A DNA stretch of 64,000 nucleotides from an uncultured Alistipes sp. (lineage in GTDB: Bacteria; Bacteroidota; Bacteroidia; Bacteroidales; Rikenellaceae), in assembly GCA_910576555.1 (NCBI GenBank), contig CAJTIY010000003.1:124001-188000 (forward strand). Reading direction: 5' to 3'. The stretch's first letter is position 1. Each line of letters opens with the position of its first letter. Both the position numbers and the translations under genes were made by a program. This document shows, in pieces, positions 34,220 through 41,616 of the stretch. The notes under the pieces were generated by a model. The model did not search any database. It had not been told where the DNA came from and saw nothing but the letters and a program-made list of their open reading frames with translations.

Positions 34220-34864
34220 CTATCGCTCCTCTTGCAGCAGGCTGCCGAGCGTCGTGTCGAGCGCTTCGTGCGGGGCGGGACGATAGACCTCGAACCCGAG
34301 CTTCAACGCAGCCTCGACGTTGTGAGGACTGTCGTCGACGAAGAGCGTCTCCTCGGGGCACATGCCGCTGTCGGCGATCATTGATTCGAAGATTTCGGCA
34401 TCGGGTTTCAGCGCACCCATGCGGAACGAGAGGTAAAGCCGTTCGAAATAGTGGTCGACATCGTGTCCGTCGGCGCGGAAGAAGACGTCGGCGACCGTGG
34501 GCCATACCATTTCGTTGATGTTCGAAAGGGCGTAGGTGCGGTAGCCCGCTTCGCGCAGCCGCCGTACGAAGCGCAGCTTCGCCACCGGAATTCCGGTGAG
34601 GAAGGCGCAGTAGGCGTCGCACAGCTGCCGGTCGGTCAGGGTCGGATTCCCCGCCTCGCGTCGAATCGCATCGCAGGTCTCGGCCACGGTGGCATCGCCC
34701 CGTTCCAAGCGGTTGAAGATCCCGACGGGGCGGTAGTAGTCGAGCATGCGCTCGATCTGCGGGAAACCGAGCGCCGTGAAGGCGTCGATGCAACGCTGCC
34801 GGTCCAGATCGATCAGCACGCCGCCGAGGTCGAAGACAATGTTGCGGATTGCGCGTCGTTCCAT
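34220..34864 (-). CDS. HAD-family hydrolase (phosphatase)
   Basis: A 214-residue HAD superfamily protein of the phosphoglycolate/epoxide-hydrolase-like group. Motif I FDLGGVLIDLD at about residues 11-21 has the nucleophilic Asp. Motif II is in YALSNINEM at about 109-117, the motif III Lys in GALKPDAEIF at about 150, and motif IV LFVDDSPHNVEAA at about 171-183. It dephosphorylates a small molecule; the substrate is unknown. It is the last gene of the operon with the SDR, flavoprotein and 5-alpha-reductase homologue. Its ATG lies 1 base after the SDR stop, so the two are translationally coupled. Confidence 0.9.
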   Translation of the reverse strand: MERRAIRNIVFDLGGVLIDLDRQRCIDAFTALGFPQIERMLDYYRPVGIFNRLERGDATVAETCDAIRREAGNPTLTDRQLCDAYCAFLTGIPVAKLRFVRRLREAGYRTYALSNINEMVWPTVADVFFRADGHDVDHYFERLYLSFRMGALKPDAEIFESMIADSGMCPEETLFVDDSPHNVEAALKLGFEVYRPAPHEALDTTLGSLLQEER

Positions 34865-34865
34865 C

Positions 34866-36647
34866 TTATTTCTGGTATTTCATCGTCAGCTTGCGCAGCG
34901 GGCGCAGCAGCGTCATGGGCAGCGACTTGCAGAGCGGGATCCAGATCCGGTTCCACCAGTCGGGCACGATGCAGCGCCGGCCGCGACGCAGGGCGCGCAG
35001 GCCGCGGCGGGCGCAGGCGTCGGCCGAGATCAGCGCGCCGATGCGCAGTCCGATCCGCTGCCAGCGGGGCGTCAGGCCGTAGAGATCCGTGGCGACGCCG
35101 GCCGGGCAGACGGCCGTCACGCGGATGCCCGATTCGCGCACCTCGCGGGCGAACGACACGGAGAACGACCGCACGTAGGCCTTCGAGGCGCTGTAGAGCG
35201 AGAGGCCCGGGAAGGGCATCCACAGCGAGAAGGAGGACATGTTGAGGATGTGTCCCTGCGCCTCGCGGTAGACCATGTCGCTCGCATAGAGGCGGCATAG
35301 CTTCGTGAGCGTGAGGTTGTGGAGCAGGATGATCCGTTCGATGCGTTCGATCGGCGTGCGCAGGATGTCGCGGAACGAGAAGATGCCCGCGTTGTTGATC
35401 AGCAGGTCGACCGAAATTTTCTGCGCGCGCGTCCATGCCAGCAGCTTCTCGGCAGCCTCCGCGTGGGCGAGGTCGAGCTGGCAGATGCGCACTTCGCAGG
35501 CTTCGCGGCGCCCCTCGGCGGCGGCATCGAGGATCTCGCGCCGGACGGCCTCCAGCGAATTCCGCCGGTTGCCTACGAGCACGAGCTGGTAGCCCGATGC
35601 CGCGAGGCGCAGCGCATAACAGCGGCCGATGCCCGTGCCGGCCCCTGTGACGAGCGCCCAAGTGCGCTGCGCGGCGACCGTGCCGCGGCGGAGCTTCTTG
35701 CCGGGCTTGATCTTCACGGGGCGCAACTCGGCACGGCGGCCCGTGTCGGCTGCGCCGTTCGCTTGCTGGGTTGCGCTCTGCGACCGGCGGCGCTCCCGCT
35801 GCGGTTTCCGCTCGCCGCTCTTGCGGTCGTTCGACGCGCTCTTGTCCGCTGCGGCGTTTCGCCGCGACGGCTCCTGCTGCTGCTTCGACCGGTCGCTGCG
35901 CGCGTTGCCTTCGCGGCCCAGTTTCTGCTGGGTGCCTTGACGGTCGCCTTTCGGGGCCCGTTCCTGCCGTCCGCGATTCGGCGTCGCCTCTTTGCGCTCG
36001 GCGGTTTTGTCGTCCGCTTCGGCTGCGGATTCTTTGCGGGAGCCGGATGTTCCGTCGGCGTTCGCTGCGGCAGCCGCTCCTTTTCGGGTGCCGGATGCTG
36101 CGGCCTCCGTCGCTTCGGCCGGTGCGGCCTGTTCGCCGGCCTCCGGTGTTCCTTCGGCTGCGCTCTTGCGGCGGCGGTTCCGCGACCGCTTGCGGCGCGT
36201 CGTCCCTTCGGCGGCGGGTGCCGACTCCGGGGTTGCCGGGGCGTCGGAGCGCTCCGCCGTTGCGGATTCGTCCGTTGCGGCATCGGTGCTCCGCGACTGC
36301 GGTCCGTCGGACGCTGCGTCGGCTTTCGGGCGGGCGGGGGCCGCCTTGTCCGCTGTGCCTTCCGTTGCGGTCGCCTTCGCGTCGGCGTCGCGCGACTCGG
36401 AGGCGGCCGGTGCGGCGGCTTCCGGAGCTTCGGCGTCCGCGGAGGCGGCTGCGGGCTTGCGGCGGCTTCTGCGCCGGCGCGGAGCCGCTTCTGCATCGGT
36501 CGCGGCCGACGGGGTTTCGGATGCGTTCGCCGCGGATTCGGTAGTCGCGGCAGCTGTCGTGTTCGTGTCTCGGGCGTCCTGCGGCCGCGCTTCTGCGGCG
36601 GCGCTTTCGGGCAGGACGGGGATGTTGTTCTCTTCCGTTTGTTTCAT
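34866..36647 (-). CDS. Short-chain dehydrogenase with a long disordered N-terminal tail (candidate hydroxysteroid dehydrogenase)
   Basis: 593 residues. Residues 1 to about 325 are low-complexity Ala/Ser/Glu/Asp sequence with basic blocks such as RRRRSRRKPAAAS and RRKRSRNRRRKSA. No Met occurs in this part after the first, so the tail must be translated unless a non-ATG start is used. The classical SDR domain follows: VTGAGTGIG at about 332-340, INNAGIF near 417, the catalytic Ser in NMSSF, and YSASKAYV near 490. The C-terminus (WNRIWIPLCKSLPM) looks membrane-associating, as in 11-beta/17-beta-HSD-like SDRs. In this operon it is a good candidate for 3-hydroxysteroid or other bile-acid dehydrogenase activity (inference). 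Confidence 0.82.
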   Translation of the reverse strand: MKQTEENNIPVLPESAAAEARPQDARDTNTTAAATTESAANASETPSAATDAEAAPRRRRSRRKPAAASADAEAPEAAAPAASESRDADAKATATEGTADKAAPARPKADAASDGPQSRSTDAATDESATAERSDAPATPESAPAAEGTTRRKRSRNRRRKSAAEGTPEAGEQAAPAEATEAAASGTRKGAAAAANADGTSGSRKESAAEADDKTAERKEATPNRGRQERAPKGDRQGTQQKLGREGNARSDRSKQQQEPSRRNAAADKSASNDRKSGERKPQRERRRSQSATQQANGAADTGRRAELRPVKIKPGKKLRRGTVAAQRTWALVTGAGTGIGRCYALRLAASGYQLVLVGNRRNSLEAVRREILDAAAEGRREACEVRICQLDLAHAEAAEKLLAWTRAQKISVDLLINNAGIFSFRDILRTPIERIERIILLHNLTLTKLCRLYASDMVYREAQGHILNMSSFSLWMPFPGLSLYSASKAYVRSFSVSFAREVRESGIRVTAVCPAGVATDLYGLTPRWQRIGLRIGALISADACARRGLRALRRGRRCIVPDWWNRIWIPLCKSLPMTLLRPLRKLTMKYQK

Positions 36648-36651
36648 GCGT

Positions 36652-37866
36652 TTACGGCAATTGGGCGAGCTCCTCGCGGATCTTGCGCGGCAGGTCGTCG
36701 CAGTGCTTGCAGCACTTCATGTCGACCGAATACATGCGCGCGATGCAGTAGTTGCGGTGGTCGCAGGCACTGCGCGTCGCGGCGTCGCCCTCTTTGAGTT
36801 TGTTGACGAATGCCGGGTCGTTGACCAACGCCCGGGCCATCTGCACCAGTTCGAAGCCGGCATCGAGCGCCTTGTCGATGCCCTCGCGGCTGACCAGTCC
36901 GCCCACGTAGACGAGCGGACCCTTCAGCGCCGTGCGGAACTTCTTGGCATCCTCCAGAAAGTAGCACTCCTCGAAGGGGAACTGCTCGATCATGTAGGGT
37001 CCGAACCAGCGGATGAACGGGCGCAGCCACCACGACGAGTAGTGGCTCATGGTGTAGAGCGGGATCAGACCCCGCATGACGGCCATCGGCGCTTTCGAGA
37101 CGAAGCCGCCCGTGAGGACGATGCCGTCGACGCCGAAGCGTTCGATCTCGCGGGCGATCTCGATGCTCTCGGGGATCTCGATGCCGCCCCGGAAGCCGTC
37201 GTACATGTTGTGTTTGACGAGCACCGCCGTGCCCGTCTGCGCCGCGGCCTCCATCACTTCGCCCAGACACATCCGCATGAAGCGCATGCGGTTGTCGAGC
37301 GAACCTCCGAATTCGTCGCGGCGGCGGTTGGTGTAGGGCGAGAGGAACTGCGAGATGAGGTACCCGTGCCCGGCATGTACCTCTACCGAGTCGAATCCCG
37401 CCGCATGGGCCGTGTGCACGGCGCGGCCGAAATCTTTGGCCACGGCGGCGATCTCCTTCGCCCGCATGCCCCGCACGGGGGTGTAGGCGTAGAGGTTGAA
37501 GCCCGTCGAGGCGCCGATCGGAATCTGTCCCGCGGTGGAGAGGTGGGTCATGTTGCCGCAGTGGCCGATCTGGATGCCGGCCGCCGCTCCTTCGGCGTGG
37601 ATCGCGTCGGTGATGTCGTGCAGCTCGGGGACGATGGCGTCGCGCAGCCACAGCTGCTTGTCGAACGAGAGTCCGCTGCGGCTCACCGCGGCGTAGGCCA
37701 GCGTCGTCATGCCGATGCCGCCGCGCGCCACCGAGACGTGGTACTGCCTGAGCTGCTCCGTGGGGCCGAACCGGTGGCCCATCGATTCGAAGGCGGCCGA
37801 GCGGATCGTGCGGTTGCGCAGCGTGACGTGTCCCAGCTTGTAGGGGGTGAACAGGTTCGGATTCAT
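36652..37866 (-). CDS. Old Yellow Enzyme-family NADH:flavin oxidoreductase (candidate 5-beta-reductase)
   Basis: A 404-residue FMN TIM-barrel enzyme. LFTPYKLGHVTLRNRTIRSA at the N-terminus, QIGHCGN at about 98, and the substrate/proton-donor motif VEVHAGHGYLISQFLSPYTNRRRDEFGGSLDNR at about 161-193 are diagnostic. YVGGLVSREG near 330 is the FMN phosphate loop. A cysteine cluster near the C-terminus (ACDHRNYCIARMYSVDMKCC and KHC) may bind iron-sulphur, as in 2,4-dienoyl-CoA reductase and BaiCD/BaiH relatives, but the C-terminal FAD domain of those proteins is missing. It reduces activated C=C bonds; its operon suggests 3-oxo-delta-4 steroids. It lies 4 bases before the SDR start. Confidence 0.9.
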   Translation of the reverse strand: MNPNLFTPYKLGHVTLRNRTIRSAAFESMGHRFGPTEQLRQYHVSVARGGIGMTTLAYAAVSRSGLSFDKQLWLRDAIVPELHDITDAIHAEGAAAGIQIGHCGNMTHLSTAGQIPIGASTGFNLYAYTPVRGMRAKEIAAVAKDFGRAVHTAHAAGFDSVEVHAGHGYLISQFLSPYTNRRRDEFGGSLDNRMRFMRMCLGEVMEAAAQTGTAVLVKHNMYDGFRGGIEIPESIEIAREIERFGVDGIVLTGGFVSKAPMAVMRGLIPLYTMSHYSSWWLRPFIRWFGPYMIEQFPFEECYFLEDAKKFRTALKGPLVYVGGLVSREGIDKALDAGFELVQMARALVNDPAFVNKLKEGDAATRSACDHRNYCIARMYSVDMKCCKHCDDLPRKIREELAQLP

Positions 37867-37912
37867 GGGGTTCGTTTTCTGGGGCTCCGATGGCGGCGGC
37901 CATCGGTGCGGG

Positions 37913-38674
37913 TCAGTAGATGAAGGGAATGATCTTTTTGCGTCCGAGCTGCGTGAACTCCCTGCCGAACTCCTTTTCGTAGCGGCGGTAGAGCGATGCG
38001 GCGCGCGGCGCGAGGTTGGCGAAGGTCCACCATGCGAAGACGGCTCCGGCCCACGACCACGAAGCCACGGCGAAGCCGATCCACTCGGTCAGCTCGCCGA
38101 AGTAGTTCGCCGAGGAGACGTAGCGGAACATGCCGCCGCGGGGAATGTAGTGGCGCGTGTCGCCCGGCCGGCGCAGGTGGCGGATGATGCGGTCGGAGTG
38201 GAGGTTCACGGCCATGCCGGCGAGAAACAGCGCGCCGCCGACGTAGATGTAGGGGCGTGCGAACCAGTCGGCGTAGTAGTCGGCCGGCGCGATGAAGAAG
38301 ATCCAGCCGCCCTGCATGAGCGCATTGACGAGGTTGAACGCGGCGCCCATCGCGACGATGCCCAGCGGCATCCGCGACTTGCCACGTATCAGCAGCGGGA
38401 AGATGAAGGACCGCTGCAGGTAGTGGAGCTGGAAGAGCGTGAAGAGCGCCAGCGGTGCCGCTTCCCACGTGCGGTCGGAGGCGATCCAGAGGGTGCACAT
38501 GGCGACGAAGACCGGAGCCTCCATCGCGATCCAGCCGATCTTGTTCGGCACGGGCGGGCCGTAGCGGCGGTCGAACAGGTAGCCGTAACCCGCCTCGAAG
38601 AAGTGGAGCGCGACGAAGACGATGAGCCCCAGCAGGGTCATGACGATGAGCAGTATGTCGAATGCGTGGTTCAT
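37913..38674 (-). CDS. Steroid 5-alpha-reductase homologue (SRD5A / 3-oxo-5-alpha-steroid 4-dehydrogenase family)
   Basis: A 253-residue protein with 6-7 transmembrane helices. The match to animal SRD5A1/2 is strong in family motifs: HYLQRSFIFPLLIRG at about residues 84-98, NLHSDRIIRHLRRPGD at about 156-171, YIPRGGMFRYVSSANYFGE at about 176-194 with the NADPH and Glu/Tyr active-site residues, and LGRKKIIPFIY at the C-terminus. These enzymes reduce the delta-4 double bond of 3-oxo-steroids with NADPH in the membrane, giving the flat 5-alpha (allo) form. It is first in a four-gene operon with its own promoter. Host steroids or bile acids are the likely substrate (inference). Confidence 0.93.
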   Translation of the reverse strand: MNHAFDILLIVMTLLGLIVFVALHFFEAGYGYLFDRRYGPPVPNKIGWIAMEAPVFVAMCTLWIASDRTWEAAPLALFTLFQLHYLQRSFIFPLLIRGKSRMPLGIVAMGAAFNLVNALMQGGWIFFIAPADYYADWFARPYIYVGGALFLAGMAVNLHSDRIIRHLRRPGDTRHYIPRGGMFRYVSSANYFGELTEWIGFAVASWSWAGAVFAWWTFANLAPRAASLYRRYEKEFGREFTQLGRKKIIPFIY

Positions 38675-38702
38675 GTGCGGAGGTGGTTGTGCAAAGCGCC
38701 CG

Positions 38703-38734
38703 TAAAGGTACGAAACAATTCCGAGCGGGGCAAA
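38703..38734 (-). promoter_or_regulatory. Promoter of the steroid-reductase-like operon
   Basis: -7 TACCTTTA at 38703-38710 (last base off consensus) and -33 TTTG at 38731-38734 on the minus strand, exactly 20 bp apart. It lies 29 bases before the first gene. Confidence 0.75.
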
Positions 38735-38881
38735 TTCCGGCCGCTTTTTTATCGCTCTATTCCGCCGTGCCGCGTGTCCGGTCGGGCGGGGATGTGCCGG
38801 CGTGTCGCGGTGCTTCGGAGGCTGCTCGCCGAGAGGGGGAGTGAAGGGTATTCCGTGCCGGTCGAAAAAAACGCCGTTTCA
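38735..38881. other. Divergent intergenic region between the steroid-reductase operon and the SPFH gene
   Basis: About 150 bases with no gene seen; flanked by the minus-strand promoter at 38703-38734 and the plus-strand promoter at 38882-38912. Confidence 0.5.
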
Positions 38882-38912
38882 TTTGTTTATTCCGGAAAAA
38901 TTCCGATATTTG
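38882..38912 (+). promoter_or_regulatory. Promoter of the SPFH operon
   Basis: -33 TTTG at 38882-38885 and -7 GATATTTG at 38905-38912 (one mismatch), 19 bp apart. CGATAT occurs three times from 38904 to about 38926, overlapping and just after the -7 box; this could be an operator. Confidence 0.6.
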
Positions 38913-39001
38913 CGATATCACGATATATCATTTTGCGACGCATTCCGCCCGGCGGCCGTACGGCTCCGGCGAAACGGGTCGCATCCTAAAAAACAAATGC
39001 G

Positions 39002-39955
39002 ATGAAGAACGGAAATTACGCGTATTCGGGCTGGAAAGCCGGCGGTTTCACCGCCCTGACATTGATTCTGCTGGCTTTGGCGGCAGGCATTTACGGCATC
39101 GTCGCCGGGGCCGGGGCCGAGCACGCCGGAACGGGCATCTCGCTGATTTTGGGTGGTGTTCTGCTGATCCTCGCCTCGCTCGTCTCGCTGGGCGGCTTCA
39201 TGCTGCTGGAACCCAACGAGGCGCGCGTGATGGTCTTCTTCGGCAACTACCGCGGCACATTCTACGAAACGGGTTACTGGTGGGTCAATCCCTTCATGTC
39301 GGCCAAGCAGATCTCGATGCGTGCGCGCAACCTCAACGTCGACCCGATCAAGGTCAACGACAAGACGGGCAATCCCATCCTGATCGGTCTGGTGCTCGTG
39401 TGGCGTATCAAGCGTGAGGACATCTACAAGGCGGTGTTCGAGATCGACGCCCCTGTGGCGGCCGCCGGAGCGGGCGTTTCGGCCTCGGCCCGCATGAACG
39501 TCCTCGAGAACTTCGTCGGCGTGCAGAGCGATGCGGCGCTGCGTCAGGTGGCGGGACTCTATGCCTACGACAACAATACGCTTGCGGACGATGAGCTCAC
39601 CCTGCGCTCGAACTCCGAGGCGATCAACGAGCAGCTTGAGCGGACGCTCAACGAGCGGCTGGCGATGGCCGGCATCGAGGTGGTCGAGGCGCGCATCAAC
39701 TATCTGGCCTACGCCCCCGAGATCGCTGCCGTCATGCTGCGCCGCCAGCAGGCCGACGCCATCATCGCCGCCCGCGAGAAGATCGTCGAGGGGGCCGTGT
39801 CGATGGTGCGCATGGCGCTCGAGCGGCTCGACGGCGAGCAGGTCGTTGCGCTGGACGACGAGCGCAAGGCGGCGATGGTGTCGAACCTGCTCGTGGTGCT
39901 CTGCGCCGATGAGGCGGCGCAGCCCGTGGTCAACGCCGGGACGCTGCATCATTGA
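39002..39955 (+). CDS. SPFH/prohibitin-domain membrane protein
   Basis: 317 residues. Two N-terminal hydrophobic helices (FTALTLILLALAAGIYGIV at about 16-34 and ISLILGGVLLILASLVSLGGF at about 46-66) precede a stomatin/prohibitin domain: EPNEARVMVFFGNYRGTF at about 70-87, then LVWRIKREDIYKAVFEI. A helical coiled coil runs to about 290, with RINYLAYAPEIAAVMLRRQQADAIIAAREKIVEGAV. SPFH proteins build ring- or cage-like membrane microdomains. It heads a short operon with a ribbon-helix-helix protein and a small membrane protein. Its stop is 11 bases before the next ATG. Confidence 0.9.
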   Translation: MKNGNYAYSGWKAGGFTALTLILLALAAGIYGIVAGAGAEHAGTGISLILGGVLLILASLVSLGGFMLLEPNEARVMVFFGNYRGTFYETGYWWVNPFMSAKQISMRARNLNVDPIKVNDKTGNPILIGLVLVWRIKREDIYKAVFEIDAPVAAAGAGVSASARMNVLENFVGVQSDAALRQVAGLYAYDNNTLADDELTLRSNSEAINEQLERTLNERLAMAGIEVVEARINYLAYAPEIAAVMLRRQQADAIIAAREKIVEGAVSMVRMALERLDGEQVVALDDERKAAMVSNLLVVLCADEAAQPVVNAGTLHH

Positions 39956-39966
39956 TCGAGGCGAGG

Positions 39967-40161
39967 ATGGCCAAAGAGTCGAACAACAGGAGTTTCGTGC
40001 TGCGTGTCGACGCCGCGACGATGGAGGCGCTGGAGCGCTGGGCCGAAGACGAGTTCCGCTCGATCAACGGTCAGCTCCAATGGATCGTCGCCGAGGCGTT
40101 GCGCCGCAGCGGACGCTCGCCCCGAAAAACAAAAAGCGATGGAACAAAGAACGAACGATAG
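39967..40161 (+). CDS. Ribbon-helix-helix (Arc-like) DNA-binding protein
   Basis: 64 residues. The pattern SFVLRVDAATMEALERWAEDEFRSINGQLQWIVAEALRR at about 8-46 is a strand followed by two helices, typical of Arc/MetJ-type dimers that use the strand (here FVLRV) to read DNA. Similar small genes follow SPFH genes in Bacteroidales, as I recall. It may autoregulate the operon, perhaps through the CGATAT triplet upstream of the SPFH gene (inference). The last 23 bases overlap the next gene in another frame. A TTG at 39952 would extend it by five residues. Confidence 0.85.
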   Translation: MAKESNNRSFVLRVDAATMEALERWAEDEFRSINGQLQWIVAEALRRSGRSPRKTKSDGTKNER

Positions 40162-40726
40162 GGATTGCCGGGCGCGCCGCGCCGAAGATGCGTATCGCGC
40201 CTGCGATCGGAACGCGGGAAGGCCGGCCGGCGTATGCTGCCGCCTGTTCCGTGCGGGCTGGCGGAGCGAGGGCGTGACGGCGGGCGAGCGCTTCCGGCTT
40301 TTTCTGCGCAGCCCGCTGTGGCTCGGAGCGCCTCTGCCGGGCATCGCGGCCTTCGTGGCCACGTTTCTGATCCGGCGCTTCGGCGACGATCTGACGACGG
40401 CCGATGCCGCTGCGAAGGGGGCGATCTTCGCGGCCGTGGCGATGCTGGCTTGGGCCATCGGCATCTGGGTCGCGACCGACCCCTCGCCCGACGAGTCGGA
40501 GGAGGAGTCGCCGCGGGTCGAAGCGGCCTGCGCTCGCATGGCGGGCCGTTGCGTGCTGCGGGTCCTTCTGATCGTCGGCGTCTTCGCGCTGCTCTGCGCC
40601 TCGCAGATCGAGGCGATGGCGACCGGCGAGGCGTCGCTGGCCGCCGGATTCTCGGGCATCGTGCTTAAGGCGATCGCGATCGCTGCGGTGCTGGTTCCCG
40701 TGTGGCTCGATCTACGGAGGCGGTAG
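40139..40726 (+). CDS. Small integral membrane protein of unknown function
   Basis: 195 residues. An N-terminal cytoplasmic stretch of about 55 residues, rich in Arg and Cys (MEQRTNDRDCRARRAEDAYRAC), precedes four hydrophobic helices in two pairs (LGAPLPGIAAFVATFLI, GAIFAAVAMLAWAIGIWVA, VLRVLLIVGVFALLCA, GIVLKAIAIAAVLVPVWL). An acidic loop (DPSPDESEEESP) separates the pairs. I recognise no family. It overlaps the RHH gene by 23 bases and is likely translated by coupling. It may work with the SPFH protein in the membrane, on context only. Confidence 0.7.
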   Translation: MEQRTNDRDCRARRAEDAYRACDRNAGRPAGVCCRLFRAGWRSEGVTAGERFRLFLRSPLWLGAPLPGIAAFVATFLIRRFGDDLTTADAAAKGAIFAAVAMLAWAIGIWVATDPSPDESEEESPRVEAACARMAGRCVLRVLLIVGVFALLCASQIEAMATGEASLAAGFSGIVLKAIAIAAVLVPVWLDLRRR

Positions 40727-40824
40727 CTTTCGATAAATAGGATAAGCGGTGCGCGGCCCGCTTTGCACGTGGGTGCCGCCCGGGATTCCGGCAGGCGCCG
40801 GCGTGCGGAAAACGAACGGAAACC

Positions 40825-41523
40825 ATGAAAAGAGTCGTCGTATTTACGGGCGCCGGAGTGAGCGCCGACAGCGGGCTTGCGACCTTCCGCGATGCGGAGG
40901 GTCTGTGGGCCGAATACCGGATTGAAGATGTCTGCACGCCCGAGGCGCTGGCGCGCGATCGGGCCACGGTCGTCGGGTTCTACAACCGTCGTCGGCGCGA
41001 GATGCTGGCCGCGCGGCCCAATGCGGCGCACGAGGCCATCGCGGCGCTCGAAGCGGATTTCCGGGTCGACGTGGTGACGCAGAATGTCGACGACCTGCAT
41101 GAGCGGGCCGGGTCGACGCGCGTGCTCCACCTGCACGGGGAGCTGACCAAGCTGCGCTCGTCGCGCGATCCCGGGCTGATCGTTCCGATCGAAGGGTGGG
41201 AGCAGCCGCTCGATGCCGCGGCGCCCGACGGTGCGCCCCTGCGACCCCATATCGTCTTCTTCGGCGAGGCGGTGCCGATGTTCGACCGTGCGGCGCGCAT
41301 TGCCGCCGAGGCCGACCTGTTCGTGGTGGTGGGGACCTCGCTGGCGGTCTATCCGGCCGCGTCGCTCGTGCGCTACGTGCGTCCCGGCGTGCCGGTCTGG
41401 CTGGTCGATCCCGGCACGCCCGATACGGCGGGCATCCGCAATCCGCTGGTCCACATCCGCAAACGGGCCGCCGAGGGGGTTCCCGAGCTGGCGGCACGGT
41501 TGCGCGCTGAAGAGCGGGCGTAG
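40825..41523 (+). CDS. cobB: Sir2-family NAD-dependent protein deacylase, zinc-less
   Basis: A 232-residue sirtuin that removes acyl groups from lysines using NAD. The NAD loop GAGVSADSGLATFRD is at about residues 9-23, QNVDDLHERAG at about 87-97, and the catalytic His in HLHGELTK at about 105. LRPHIVFFGEAVP is at about 139-151 and GTSLAVYPAA at about 171. CobB-like enzymes normally have four zinc-binding cysteines between HGEL and LRPH; here that stretch (LRSSRDPGLIVPIEGWEQPL) has none. Bacteroidales CobB proteins I remember share this loss. It is 98 bases after the membrane-protein gene. Confidence 0.93.
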   Translation: MKRVVVFTGAGVSADSGLATFRDAEGLWAEYRIEDVCTPEALARDRATVVGFYNRRRREMLAARPNAAHEAIAALEADFRVDVVTQNVDDLHERAGSTRVLHLHGELTKLRSSRDPGLIVPIEGWEQPLDAAAPDGAPLRPHIVFFGEAVPMFDRAARIAAEADLFVVVGTSLAVYPAASLVRYVRPGVPVWLVDPGTPDTAGIRNPLVHIRKRAAEGVPELAARLRAEERA

Positions 41524-41576
41524 GTCGTCGGGCGGAGGCGTCGCTGTCGGCCGACGCTCGGTGCGTGCGTTTAAAA

Positions 41577-41608
41577 TTTGGCGTTACACGTCGCTTGCGT
41601 TATCTTTG
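41577..41608 (+). promoter_or_regulatory. Promoter of the TRIC-like channel gene
   Basis: -33 TTTG at 41577-41580 and -7 TATCTTTG at 41601-41608, exactly 20 bp apart. The ATG comes 8 bases later, so a nearly leaderless message is expected. Confidence 0.88.
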
Positions 41609-41616
41609 CGGCCGCT

